From: Prinsepia uniflora
Taxonomy: Eukaryota; Streptophyta; Magnoliopsida; Rosales; Rosaceae
Direction: 5' to 3'
Assembly: GCA_032719365.1 (NCBI GenBank)
Contig: CM064871.1
Coordinates: forward strand, 64,802,416-64,866,415
DNA length: 64,000 bases
Position numbers and translations under genes: made by a program. A model generated the notes under the pieces. That model ran no database searches and had not been told where the DNA came from. It saw nothing but the letters and a program-made list of their open reading frames with translations. The stretch's first letter is position 1; every line of letters begins with the position of its first letter. Positions 33,882 through 45,060 of this stretch are shown here, piece by piece.

Positions 33882-34660
33882 AAATATTTAAAATTGTTTT
33901 CCTTTTTGGTCATTGGAACCGCCACAGCCTTGAAAGCTTCTTCCACGTCCACGACCAAATCCGCCTCTTCCTCTTCTAGAACTCCCTCTAAAAGTAACTT
34001 AGGATTGAAAAGCTTGCTCTATGAAACCCGGATCAAATTGCTTCAAACACATCTCATGGGATTGAAGAGACCTCATCAAGCTATCAAGTGACAAAGTAGA
34101 CAAATCTTTGGATTCTTCAATAGCCACCACAATGTATTCGAACTTGCGAGACATGCTTCGTAGAACTTTTTCTACAACTCTTTGATCTTCAATATTTTCT
34201 CCATGAATTCTCAATTGATTGATAAGAAAAATAACATGATTGAAATAATCTTCAACAGATTCTGACTCTTTCATACGCATCATGCCAAATCACCTCCTAG
34301 AGTTTGTAATCTGGTCATCTTCACGTTTTCTTCTCCTTTGTATGTTGCATAAAGAGTGTCCCATGCTTGTTTAGCTGTCTTTGCTGAAGAAATTCTTTTA
34401 AAAATTACTTTATCCACGACTTGAAAGATGAAAAACAATGCCTTCTTGTCCTTCTTATGATTCTCCTTTACCTCGATGAGTTGTTGTTGAGTAAAGTCTA
34501 CTTGATTTTTTGGTTCCACAAAGCCATTTTCAACAACTTCCCAGAGATCTTGGGCAACATATAGAACCTTCATTTGAATGCTCCATTGGTTATGGTTTTT
34601 CCCTGTAAACTTTGGCAACTGGGTTTGAAACATGTTGTTTGAAGCCATGGATTTGAACTT
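33882..34660 (-). pseudogene. gag: Copia gag (UBN2 type), disrupted
   Basis: Starts near 34648 with MASNNMFQTQLPKFTGKNH, then QWSIQMKVLYVAQDLW, KKALFFIFQVVD and AKQAWDTLYATY, the UBN2-type gag of plant copia elements. After a frame change near 34281, ESVEDYFNHVIFLINQLRIH and VVEKVLRSMSRKFEYIV follow, then a Gly/Arg-rich stretch (RGGFGRGRGRSF) before the sequence breaks off at the type C LTR. The zinc knuckle and protease are lost. Confidence 0.88.
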
Positions 34661-34673
34661 AGCTCTAATACCA
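34661..34673 (-). promoter_or_regulatory. Primer-binding site of the copia element
   Basis: Minus strand TGGTATTAGAGCT lies between the 5' LTR and gag, matching the complement of the initiator-Met tRNA end with one change. Confidence 0.85.
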
Positions 34674-34676
34674 CTA

Positions 34677-35032
34677 TGATATGGATTAGAATGTAGTTTC
34701 AAGAGAAGAAAATTGTTCTCTTGAGTGTGATAATTAGAGAAGAAGAAAGGAGTAAAATCTGAAGCAAAAGTTTCTTGAATTACACTTCACTCCTTTACAA
34801 CAACATACAAGCACAAGCTTAAATAGACTCACCCACCTAGTAATTAATGCTACATAGAGAAACTAAAAAGACACATAGAGATACTCAAAAGACACATAGA
34901 GATACTCAAAAGACACATAGAAAATATCATAAGAAAACTCATATACTTAATTAACTTCAACCATCACCTAAATAGATAATTCTAGATTAATCTACCCATA
35001 ACATTGTAGAGAAGTCTAGATTATTCTCAACA
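34677..35032 (-). repeat. Copia 5' LTR
   Basis: About 356 bp, matching 20123-20447. It contains a duplicated ACACATAGAGATACTCAAAAG segment (near 34872-34915) that is single in the 3' LTR. On the minus strand it begins TGTTGAGAATAATCTAGAC. Confidence 0.88.
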
Positions 35033-35037
35033 AAAAC

Positions 35038-35410
35038 AACATAGTTCCGAGGAGTTTTCATTCCAATCATGTGCGGGTACCCCTTGATCATCGGCTCATT
35101 CACTCCCATCATTATCCTAGTTGGCTCACTCTCCATCTTCGTCTCTCAAACAGGAAACGAAAGGCTCACATTCAGCTGGAAAAAAAAAAAACCAACTTAT
35201 TAGAAGTTTACCAAAGCTTTTTCCGATTCCAATTCCCATTCAAGAAACAAGAATTAACCTAGAAAAAAAACAAAAAGAATATCAGGTAGCTGGTAGCAGA
35301 ATTAGAATGGCCCTGAGTTTCAATTCTATGATGACCTTCCATGGAGGGCTACTTTTTCCCCAACTTTGGGGAGGAGTGAAGAGTAGAGGCCATGGAGATT
35401 ATTAGAGATA
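35038..35410 (+). other. Unrecognised hydrophobic coding-like fragment
   Basis: From about 35045 the plus strand reads VFIPIMCGYPLIIGSFTPII then ILVGSLSIFVSQTGNERLTF, a run with two membrane-like segments and balanced codon use, before an A-tract. Another short frame ends MALSFNSMMTFHGGLLFPQL near 35310-35370. I do not recognise a family. It may be an exon or fragment of a gene split by the copia insertion, or chance. No splice sites were established. Confidence 0.3.
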
Positions 35411-35627
35411 TGGGATGTCTGCAACTAGGCGACTATAAGGGCCAGAACCGATGCGACCTCGCACTTTTGCGACTCAGCATCTAGGAGGGACAGAACTGAA
35501 GCGACCTCGCATGTTTGCGACTCACCCCCTTTCGTCGTTGATCTCTCCTTCGAGAGGCTCCATGGTGAGTTTCGGTGGAGATTGATCGAAATCAAAGGTG
35601 AGGTCCTTGTCCAATTCATCGCCAGAT
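35411..35627. repeat. Short local duplication, then spacer
   Basis: GCGACCTCGCACTTTTGCGA and GCGACCTCGCATGTTTGCGA occur about 58 bp apart, each followed by CTCA, and both preceded by AGGGCCAGAAC or AGGGACAGAAC. No gene signal follows. Confidence 0.7.
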
Positions 35628-35910
35628 GATACATATGATGATATGATGATAATACATGATAATGATATATATGATGATATGATATAATATGATATGATAT
35701 GATAATATGATGCTATGATATGATAATGCTATGTTGTTGATATGATAATGATGATGATGATGACCATCACACGGTATGGTGCGGCATGGCTTTGTGACGA
35801 CATATTTTGTATAATTTCAATTGGTGAATTTTGTTTTTGATAAATGATAATGAAGTATTCAACAATTGATCATCATGGTGATGAATGATGATAATGATGA
35901 TAAGGTTCAT
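35628..35910. repeat. ATGAT/ATGATA-type low-complexity array
   Basis: Irregular ATGATATGATGATA units over roughly 130 bp, with further ATGATGATG runs near 35745-35760 and 35870-35900. Probably part of the old copia that follows. Confidence 0.75.
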
Positions 35911-36640
35911 GATCATGGTTCCATTACTTACGGAATATATGTGGCTTCTTGAGTCAGACATTGTGGCTTCTCTTGCGACCTAGGGTAGATGGATTTTGGG
36001 TAAAGTCTAGATGATAGCCCGGAAATATAAATGTAGGCTAGCAGCCCATTTGTTTGGAGCGTGAAAAAAAAAAGGTCAACCCAAAGAAAATTAAGGCTTG
36101 AAGCCCAAAATATATCTGAACTCAAAGCAAAGCCTAGAAGGCTGCCTAAGGACCCAAGCCTAGAAGGTTTCCAGAAGGCCTACAAGCCCAAGAAAGCTAG
36201 ACCTATTAGCGTAGCCTAGCAGGCAAAGCCTACCAAACTCGACCCAGTAGGCGCGGCCCATACAGGTGCGACCCAACAGATGGTGAGTCTAGAAGGCTTA
36301 CTTACACTGGCCCAATCCAATCAGCCCAAACTTGAAACCAAAGTCCAGAAGGCTGCAAAGCCAACTTATGTAAGCCCAGATGGCACCACGCCCAATCAAA
36401 TCCCTCCCAGATGGCTGATGGCTGGCTTCTAGACTTGGCCCAAGCTCAGTCCGGCTCAGCTCCCAGCTTGGATTACGCAGCTCGGCTCCTGTGGCGGATC
36501 GGCTCTTTGACGACGGTTTGACTCCAACAACGGCTCTTTTTTTCCAAAAAAGAAAAATAAAGTAACATTTTTTTTTCCTTTTTACTTACGAGTCTTGAAG
36601 CATAGACCTAAGTGCTCACAACACCATGTCATTTATTTCA
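35911..36640. mobile_element. LTR/leader-like part of a degenerate copia element
   Basis: Contains an irregular array of AAGCCTAGAAGGCT-like and GCCCAA-rich words (36080-36470), then T- and A-rich tracts. Its position before the degenerate copia coding remnants suggests the LTR or leader of the same element, but no terminal match was found. Confidence 0.4.
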
Positions 36641-37729
36641 ATCTTCTTATGCTAGAAGTATTATTCAAATTATTAATACGTATTATTTAGTGTTTATTTA
36701 CATTATTAATTGCTTCAAATGTTTCCTAATTGACAAGTATTTATTTAGTACTCATTTAGGAACTATATGTGTTTAAATAAACTAGATGTTCATAAACGAA
36801 TTAGAAATCTATAAATGAATTACTAGTTCATACTAAACACCGAATCTATAGTTTCGGCAATCCTATAAAAAAAGGAAAAAAGGAACCCGAAGTTTCCTTC
36901 ATAAATTCACTAGATATGATAAAACCAATAAATTTTACATGTTTTAAATCTGATTTTTCATATCATATCATGGAACCTACAGTTCTTATTAGTCGCTTAC
37001 GGATGAGTGTACTCAAAGAACTAATTGCGATTATTGATCATTGCAAAGACTCTGAAAGGTCAGAATAATTATCATCATGACATCTTCTTGCATGAAGTAA
37101 GAAATGAATGACATATCATCCATTTTTTAGGATTTTAAATTCGAGAATGAATATAAATAAGAGATAATGCCAAATCCGGTCATTATTGCAAATTGTAAAC
37201 GAGTATCACGCCAGTTGTGTAACTCGAGAGATCAACTTAGTAGAATGATTAGTTCCCATATGATTTAATTCAATGCAAATATTTTCTCATGCATGTGATC
37301 CATTGAATTAAATCTATGAATATGTATGTTTTGGGGGAAAGTTTGTTTTCTGTCTAATAGTTCTACCACACACACTATACTCCGAGATCGGAAGTAATTT
37401 ACAAGCTAATTGCCTAATAATACCACTATGACAACCATATCAAACCAGTTCAATCTGATAAAGGTCATAGAAAAGCCTAGTTTATGATGTTGAATGGTAC
37501 TAAATTACCATCAATAAGTTATTATATTATCCACGATCCAGAAGAATGTTCTTGAGATTTATGTATATTCAAGCCAACAATTATCACCTTGAAACCACTA
37601 ACAAAAAGGAAGTGGAATACCTTTGCATAACCTCCAATCTGTATATCCAAAAACATGCATTGGAGAAGCTAGCCAGAAGCTACCCATGAGCAAGCTAGAA
37701 GCTAACTAATACGAGCAACTGCTTATTAT

Positions 37730-38660
37730 GGCATTACCGGTTGGGACACTTAGGTCAAGGTAATGATGCGCCATATCCTCAGTACATCACATCGGCCAAG
37801 CTTGCTTTCTAGTAAAATTGAATATTAGGCCATCATATGCAAAGATGAATGAAGACTCCACCCTTTTCTTGTAGAGAATACAAGGGGATATTTGTGGATA
37901 TTTCTAACCACCATACAGAGCATTTAAATAATTCATGGTTTTGGTTCAGGTATCAACAAAGTGGTAACATGTTACCCTATTGTCCACACGCATACTGTGT
38001 TTGCTAAACTCTTTACCTAGATCATTAAATTGAGGGCCCCACCATCTGAATTCTCTTATACAATCTATAAGACTTGATAATACTAGAGAGTGTACATCGA
38101 AATCATTTGATGATTATTTAATGTCCAGTGGGAATGTTTTTGAACATTTGATTCCCTATGTTCACACCTAGAACGGTCTCGCAAAAACACTTATTAATAA
38201 CTAATGATGAAATCGAACCTACTATGTTGATAAATGAATGCCAACATAGAGAAGACTGACCAAAATGAAAAGAGGCAATCCAAGTCAAATTAGATTCCTT
38301 TACGAAAATGAAGGTGTTTGGACATGTTGCTCTCACACCTCCTGGTGTTAAACCTGTAGAATTTAAATGGGTAGTAGTAAGGAAGTGTAATGAGAAAAAT
38401 GAGATTGTGAGATACACAACTCATTTAATGGCGCACAGATTTCTCAACACCCCGGACGTCATAATATTCCGCTATCTTATTAGTTTGGTAGTTTCCGAAA
38501 AACTGAGTATGTAACTTATGTATGTGGTTACATCTTATCTCTATGGGGATCTGAATACAGAGATACATCTGAAAGTTCCCGAACAACTTAAGATATCTTA
38601 TGCAAATAGTTACAAACTATGGAATACACTCTCAAATAGTTCTTTTACTCATATTTCTTA
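37730..38660 (+). pseudogene. pol: Highly degenerate copia integrase and reverse transcriptase
   Basis: With many frame changes, the plus strand reads WHYRLGHLGQGNDAP (pre-integrase HRLGH-type motif), IQGDICG-like sequence, FAKLFT...IIKLRAP, then FKWVVVRKCNEKNEIVRYTT and FRYLISLVVSEKLSM. It continues into VVTSYLYGDLNTEIHLKVPE, the thumb/palm region of copia reverse transcriptase. The order matches a plant copia pol. The YVDD segment and RNase H are not seen. Clearly an old dead copy, unrelated in detail to the 20-35 kb copia. Confidence 0.75.
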
Positions 38661-38914
38661 CTAATATTTATCGAATTTGCAGGGAGAAACGTAAATGTGT
38701 GCAGCACCAATCGGGGGGTTGTTATTCTAGTGGATTTGGGGGTCAAATGATGCAAAGATCCAGCTCATCTACGTCCCTCGCTTCCACACAACGTCCATCA
38801 AGATCCACAACTTAATGGTGCATGATATGGGTGCCATCTTTCGAATCCATTACCCCATTATGGGTGATACATTTAAGACCCAATCCCTAAATGAGCTCAC
38901 ACGTTGTTGGTCTA
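38661..38914. other. Remainder of the degenerate copia region
   Basis: No recognisable motif. The last bases GTCTA (38910-38914) are the left TSD of the next solo LTR. Confidence 0.5.
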
Positions 38915-41706
38915 TGTCAGGACCCACCCCGGTTTCACTCCGAAAACCGAGATAAATCCTGCTCCCGTCTGACCCCCCCGACATAAACCAACGTAAACTC
39001 ACTCAAAGCTACCAAAGTACTCAGTCAGACGCAGGAGAAACTATACCAAACATTCCGAAGTCAAAGGTTTACAGAGCATAGTACTAAGTACAAAAGAAAG
39101 AAAATCAGTACCTAGATACACGCACACGGAGGGCAAACCAGAAAGTGTGAGTGGACCATAAATAATAAAATAAGTTCTGAAAACCATTTCATAATAAAAC
39201 CAGGGTTTTAGCCCTCCGTTTTGAAAACCCACATGCATAACCCAGTTACTAAAAAAAATTCTAAATCATGTAAAGATCATCATACAAACAGTTATAGAAA
39301 TCATATCATAAGCACTATGAAATTGTATCATAAAACGTAAGTTTCAACTAAGCAATATCTGATCAAACCTGTTGGACCTATCCGAGTCTTTAAACTCAAT
39401 CCAGGCCTCAATAATATCCGAGTCTTTAAACTCCCGAGTCTTTAGACTCAACAAGCTTAAGGGGAAAATATTAGTATATCCGAGTCTTTAAACTCAATCC
39501 GGGCCCGTCCCCCGCCAAACATAATCCGGGTCTTTAAACCCAATAATCAGATCCAGCAAATCCAATCCAAACCATTTGAAAACCATTTCTAAATCCATAT
39601 CCAAACCCGAATCCGAAATCACCGGTCTGAAGCCCTTCCGACGTCCAGAACCGTCATTCCGAACCCAAATCCGGAACTTCACTTTTCAATTTCAAAACCA
39701 AATTCCACTTTCCGAAATCCAATTCTAAAACCGAAACATTGATCATCAAAATCACGTTCCAAAATCCCTTTAGAAACATTGAAAAGTATTTATTGTTTGA
39801 AATCCCAAAACCATGGCATCATAATCAGAAATCAAGCCTTTCTCGTAAAACGTGTCAAATACATTATTTCTCGAAAAACGTGCAATCAAGTAAAACAGTT
39901 ATAGCATATTCAAATGACCATGAAATCACATATAAAACCATAAAACAAGTAATTAAAAGCAGTTATGCATGCTCAGTTATAGAGAAGGGGTCCACTCACT
40001 AATACCGAGCCCTCAATCGCGTCCCGAACGTCTCGTACGTTCCTCAGCTTCCTCGGGAAATCCCGAACCTGTCAACCATCACCCAAGAACGTTACTAATA
40101 CATCTACGAAGGTCCACCTAATTTTCCCCAAAAATCCCCGGGTCCTAAACGTAACGAACCAAAACCCTAAACCTTCAACCTCGCGGAACTAAGCTCAAAC
40201 AACGTCCGAACAACTCGAAACCAATTCCAATGGACTCGTCTCAACACCTAGACCAAAAACCAAGTTGACCGTTTTCCCAACAGTCGCCACACGCGCCCCC
40301 ACGCGCCGCCCAAAGTGGTTGCGCGTGGCCTCACGCGCCAGCTACAGTGTCACCAGCAACCTCTGGTCGACCCGGTTCAAACCAGTCTCTGCAAATCGAA
40401 CCGGCATGGCCGGTTCTCCACTGTCCTGCCACCAAAACTGCTCCTCTCTTCACCATCTTCTTCGTCCAGACCTAAGTTACCATTTCCCCTACTCCAAACA
40501 CCTCGACTCAGCCTACAACTCGTCGACTCAAGCTCGAACAAAAACCCGAACCAGTCCCCTGTTCTCTTCTCCGGCCACCCAAGTCTTCCCCCGCCACGGC
40601 AACCACCGTAAACGGTTCATAGGACCTCACTGATACTCACCCAACTCACCAAAATTGTCGACTCACTCCCTAAGTCCACGACTTCCAATTTGAAAATCGA
40701 CGGCAAAACAGAGTCTCGAAAGGAAAACCAGAACTTACCTGCCCTCCGGTCGCCGTCGTGAGCTCAGCCGTGAGTAAGTATCTCATCACGTCCTCCTCCG
40801 TCCTCTGGATGCCACCACCAGTCTCGATTGGTCGAAAATGGTAGCACCAACACTCAAAACTCCTCTCTGTTCACTCTGTTTTCCCCCTGGTTTCCTGTGG
40901 CTTACCTCTCACCCACACACAACCACTACACCTCCAAACCTCTTCACTGTCTCCCTCTCACTCTCTGAGTCACTCCTCACTCACCAGAACACACCAACAC
41001 TCACGATCACCTCTCAATTTTCTCTCAATCTCCCCCTCTGTTTCTGTTCTTCGAACACACACACAACACACACGGTTACACCCCAAATAATTGGACCGTG
41101 CACTCACTAGAACCAACCAAACTCCCTACACGTGTCACCATCCTCCCTCTTTCTCTCACAAGTGGCTCAATCCCAGCCATCCACTTGTCCCTCTCTGTTG
41201 CACCAGGCCCAAGGTACAAAAGACCAAAATACCCTTCCTCTTAAACCAAAATTACCGTTGTGCCACTACCTTTCTAGACCCATAACTCTCACATCCTAAC
41301 TCCGATAAACACGTGCCGCCTGTCGTTGAATTCAGGACGACGAGATCTACCTAACAGCCCTAGGTCAACGTGCCAAAACCCGATCGTAACAAAAGTCAAC
41401 TTTTCCCCCCTAGTTTAACCAAATTACGGTTATGCCCTCAACCTTCCGAACATCATAACTTCCTCCTCGGATGTCGGAATTGGGCGTTCCACCTGCCTAC
41501 GGATTTGTGGCGTCCTAAACTATGTCCTGGTCATCGGTCAAAACCCAATTGACTACCCGAACTAAAAGTCAACTATTTACCCAACCTAGGGGCAAAATCG
41601 TCATTCTACGCTAACGACCCTATCGAGACCAACTAACCACCGATTAAGCTCATTAATCCTTCACTAATCACCGTCTTAACCCTAATTCCCGGGACGGGTC
41701 GTTACA
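38915..41706 (-). mobile_element. Solo LTR (type A) with TSD GTCTA
   Basis: Plus-strand TGTCAGGACCCACCCCGG to GGGACGGGTCGTTACA, flanked by GTCTA at 38910-38914 and 41707-41711. Minisatellite at 39376-39550. Both U3 modules are present near 41290-41640. Confidence 0.94.
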
Positions 41707-41711
41707 GTCTA

Positions 41712-42690
41712 CCTTATCGGTATGTGTGTGTTGATTTTTTTAATTATTTTAATTATTTTACTTATTTTAATAATTTATTACAAGACAATTTTGAGTACGA
41801 CCGTGAGGACGCTGCTCTCATGGACTACATAAGCCGCCATTAGTAGCTACGATATGTGGAGTAGAAGTATGAGCTCCAGTGCTGGTGATTAAGCTGGCCC
41901 ACTCCGGAGAAAGCTCATGCTAATCCTTCGTAGGAGTTGGAGGGGCCTCGGGAGATCAGGTGGGACTGGATCTGCAAGTACTCTGTGTCGCCTGAGTATT
42001 TGGTAATGTTGAGTTAGTTAAATTATTCATTTTTTATTGTAGATTTCCATTTTACAATTTAATTATTTTGACTAATGAATAAAAAAAAATCAAGGGCCAA
42101 CAAGTCAAATCGGGGGGCGCAGAAGTTGAACCACCACGAGAGTCGCGTTACTTATCAGCCAAGTAAAAGGACCGACGCATCATCGGGTTGCTATTCCCCG
42201 AGGTGAATGCATGGGGACAAGTGTACACTGGTTGGGGCACCCAGGAGGTTGACGTTATTCACGTAAGTTTAATTTGGCATATTAAATATTAAAATTAAAT
42301 GTTGATTTTTAAAATAACTAATGAATATTTTTTGGAAGACGTCCAACAGACACATGCAGAGTTGGCACAACAATATCCGGAGGTACCCGTGAAGCACCAG
42401 CTGCAGGATACTAAGAGGTCGTGGACGATTTTGGAGCGAAAATTGTGTAGGTGTCAAGGGAAGAATGTCTGGGAGGAACCAAAGTGCTAGAATGGGATGT
42501 ATCGACTGGCTCGAAAAATTCTTCCATGAGAGCCAATCTCAAGGAGTTCTCAAAGTTAAAGCGCAATTTCGAGTCCTACAGGCTGAAGATTCATGCCCAA
42601 AATGATGAGATAAGGGCTCAAGTCGCTAGGGTTCTTGATCGCTTGGGTGATCCTAGCCTAGGTGACATTTTTTCACAGTCTTAGTCCTTG
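41712..42690 (+). pseudogene. Probable plant transposase remnant (PTTA/En-Spm type)
   Basis: WDWICKYSVSPEYL at about 41969-42000 is followed by a plausible intron and then NKSNRGAQKLNHHESRVTY (about 42098-42155), the spacing and wording expected of the transposase_24 (PTTA/En-Spm) domain, where an NKxNRxK motif precedes a His/Gly segment. After another gap come EDVQQTHAELAQQYPEV-like codons (42335 onward) and an ANLKEFSKLKRNFESYRLKI segment, a helical C-terminal part. Frames are interrupted. No CACTA termini were found, so the call rests on weak motif similarity. Confidence 0.4.
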
Positions 42691-43284
42691 GCCCGATAGC
42701 CTGCTCAATCCGCTCAGTGGGCACTTAGCCTAGTCAACCCGCTCAGTCCGCTCAGCTTGACCAGCCCAACCAACCCCACCCGTAACCGAGCATTTCAATT
42801 TTTTATTTGTAAATAGATCGTTTCATTTTAATTATGTACAAAATATAATTTTGAATTTTATAAATATATTTTTTATTTCATTTTTAATTGTATTTATTTT
42901 GTCATATTTTTAGATTTATTAACTATTTAATTAATTAATATGATTTATTTTAATTTTTTTTTTTTTAAAATATGGTCCGTGGAGCTCATTTGTCGGCTAA
43001 TATAAATTTTTCAATTTCACCTGATGAATATCGTCTATGGGCAAGGTGAACTCCATGGGTGCCCACTGAATTATCCAAATGTTTCTTGAGGAAGCCTTTT
43101 GTCAGACAAGGTAAAATCGGTAGGTGCCAATAGAATTTTTCAAATGTTTTCCAAGGGAGCGCCTTCGTCATGCCAAGTGCGTTGACTAATCTGACTAGTC
43201 GAACAGCCACCAACGAAGACTGTCGCCGGGCCACATTAGGTTACCCTTCAGCCACCTTTTTCCGTTTGGTTAAGTGTTAGCCCG
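42691..43284. other. Spacer, AT-rich with one Pro/Ser-rich stretch
   Basis: 42691-42800 has a repetitive CCGCTCAGT-like run, then AT-rich DNA, then GC-balanced sequence from 42970. No known domain is recognised in any frame. Confidence 0.45.
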
Positions 43285-43372
43285 ACGACAACGACTCGAC
43301 GAAGATCGTCCGATCCAAACTGTTAGCCCGACAACAGCGGCTCGACGAAGATCGCTCGATAGAGCCTCGCTA
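43285..43372. repeat. Two-copy tandem duplication of about 45 bp
   Basis: AGCCCGACGACAACGACTCG followed by ACGAAGATCGTCCGAT is repeated as AGCCCGACAACAGCGGCTCG followed by ACGAAGATCGCTCGAT. Confidence 0.8.
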
Positions 43373-44400
43373 GTTAACATCTCACCTGATAAAAAAAATT
43401 TGTTTGCTCGACAAAGTTCCTTCGCCGGACAATTGAAATTTTTCTATAAAATAAAACATATAAGTCTGTATTATCTGGAGTTCAATTCTTGTACGACATG
43501 TACGACATATAGTTTAATTCTTGAATTTTGGCACAAAATTCAGGAATTAAACCCTAAAATATACGAAATTAACCAAATTATTTAATATCGGAAGATAAAG
43601 AATTTTTAAAATTAAAAGTATTTTTGAAGACTTATTGATTTTAATTATCTTACTTTTAAGTTAGATTAGATATTCATATTACTTTTAAAATGAGCAAGTG
43701 AAAAAAAAAATTATAAATAGGAGTAATGTTTTCATAATCCGCAATATAATTTTATAATAAAAAAATTAAAAATAAAAATTAATGTTGAAATCATGATAGA
43801 TTTTAATAAGTACTTTTTTTATTGTTGCTGAAGTAATTTGCAATTGAATAACATTAGTTGTAATTTATATAAAAACTATGGTCTATTTTAAATTATATAG
43901 TTATTTGAATAGTCAAAGGACTTATGATTTTAATTTTTTTATATGTAAATTTTTTAATAAACTTATATATTAGTAAGGACGTATGAGTTAATTGCCCTAT
44001 AATATATTAGTTATAACTTACCAATTTTTAGAATATTGATCTTTCTGGATTCGTCTATATATTGGTGGGCGCGAAGGAATCGGCATGGGCCAGGGATAGG
44101 GTGGCGATGGATCGATCTTGCTGAGGCCCGTGCTCAAGTACTTGGACAAATTTTCCAGTCCTGGCCATCTAACCCTAGCTTTGTGCAAGATTTTGGTAAA
44201 GATATACCTGAAAACGAAAGGCCGGAGAACCAGATCAACACAGATTTTGTTGGCTTAATTAGCTATATATATATATGTTTATACATATTTATTTAAAGGC
44301 AGAATATGTTGGCATATGAGATGGCCTCTCATTCAATATATCAATATATCATCAGGCCGGGCCTTATCGATCGTGATTGAATCTAACCCACAATTGTGTC
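43373..44400. other. AT-rich spacer upstream of MIR395 hairpin 5
   Basis: No coding signal. A short frame near 44036-44296 shows no family resemblance and is not called. The 3' end is the presumed MIR395 promoter region. Confidence 0.5.
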
Positions 44401-44421
44401 TAGGTTCACTCTATCAGCTAC

Positions 44422-44430
44422 TATATAAAT
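44422..44430 (+). promoter_or_regulatory. TATA box of the plus-strand MIR395
   Basis: TATATAAATAG, a near-consensus plant TATA box, lies about 90 bp before the hairpin, a distance similar to that in the two minus-strand units. Confidence 0.65.
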
Positions 44431-44518
44431 AGGTACCATACATGCCTTCAATTTCATAACCCATTTAGTATAGCAATCAAAAATACACCTGATATAGAAG
44501 TACTAATATGTATGCACG

Positions 44519-44676
44519 CATCAGGTGTCACCTAGAGTTCCCCCGAACACTTCATTAATCATTACGATATATGTAATTGCATTGTTATTATAATATAATA
44601 ATAAAGTGATATATAATATGGTTGTTACGTACTGAAGTGTTTGGGGGAACTCCGGGTGCCACATTTGATGACATCT
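44519..44676 (+). ncRNA. MIR395: MIR395 precursor hairpin 5, canonical mature sequence
   Basis: The 3' arm at 44632-44652 is exactly canonical miR395 (C plus TGAAGTGTTTGGGGGAACTC). The 5' arm (44535-44555) reads GAGTTCCCCCGAACACTTCA and is almost perfectly complementary, and the lower stem extends through CATCAGGTGTCACCTA paired with GGTGCCACATTTGATG. The loop is about 75 nt and AT-rich. Because the stem is so regular, the minus strand also folds, with a 3' arm reading TGAAGTGTTCGGGGGAACTC, one change from miR395. It stands alone, outside the duplicated units, and is on the opposite strand. Confidence 0.93.
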
Positions 44677-44689
44677 GAAGACTACTCGA

Positions 44690-45060
44690 TCAACTGCAGA
44701 ATTGCAGAAGCTAGCTAGTTATTAGGTTGGTAATAACACGTACACGTACAGTAATTATACATATATATCTACGTGTGCATGGCAGCAACCATCAACCATG
44801 TATACAGTATACGTACTGACCTTAATTTGTTAATTATTTTCTGCTCTTCTGCTGTTGTGTGTTGTACTTTAATTGATTTCTTCTCATGATACATATATAT
44901 ATACATATATATATTAATAAAAAAAAATTTGGGTGTGTAGTTGTGTTCAGAATCCAGGAGGCGTGCTAGCTGATGAGATGCAGAAACTATGATCCAAAGA
45001 AGGAGAGAAAATCAACAGTGAAAAAACCTCTTCTCGATCTGTGTATATTGAATTAATTGA
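44690..45060. other. AT-rich spacer after MIR395 hairpin 5
   Basis: Includes alternating ATATAC and TATATA stretches near 44757-44770 and 44890-44917. No gene seen. Confidence 0.5.

Larger units (their letters stand above)
20123..35032 (-). mobile_element. Ty1/copia retrotransposon, broken by nested elements, TSD AAAAC
   Basis: Read on the minus strand: 5' LTR 35032-34677, primer-binding site, gag, then a deletion and foreign LTR element, then integrase, reverse transcriptase and RNase H, another nested element, the last pol codons and the 3' LTR (20447-20123). AAAAC flanks both outer ends (20118-20122, 35033-35037). The original element would be near 5 kb and is stretched to 14.9 kb by insertions. 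The protease and part of gag are missing and pol has a stop, so it is inactive. Confidence 0.9.

Noticed and set aside
44036..44296. 86-codon frame before the plus-strand MIR395
   Set aside because: No recognisable domain, ends in an ATATAT tract, AT-rich surroundings; chance frame.
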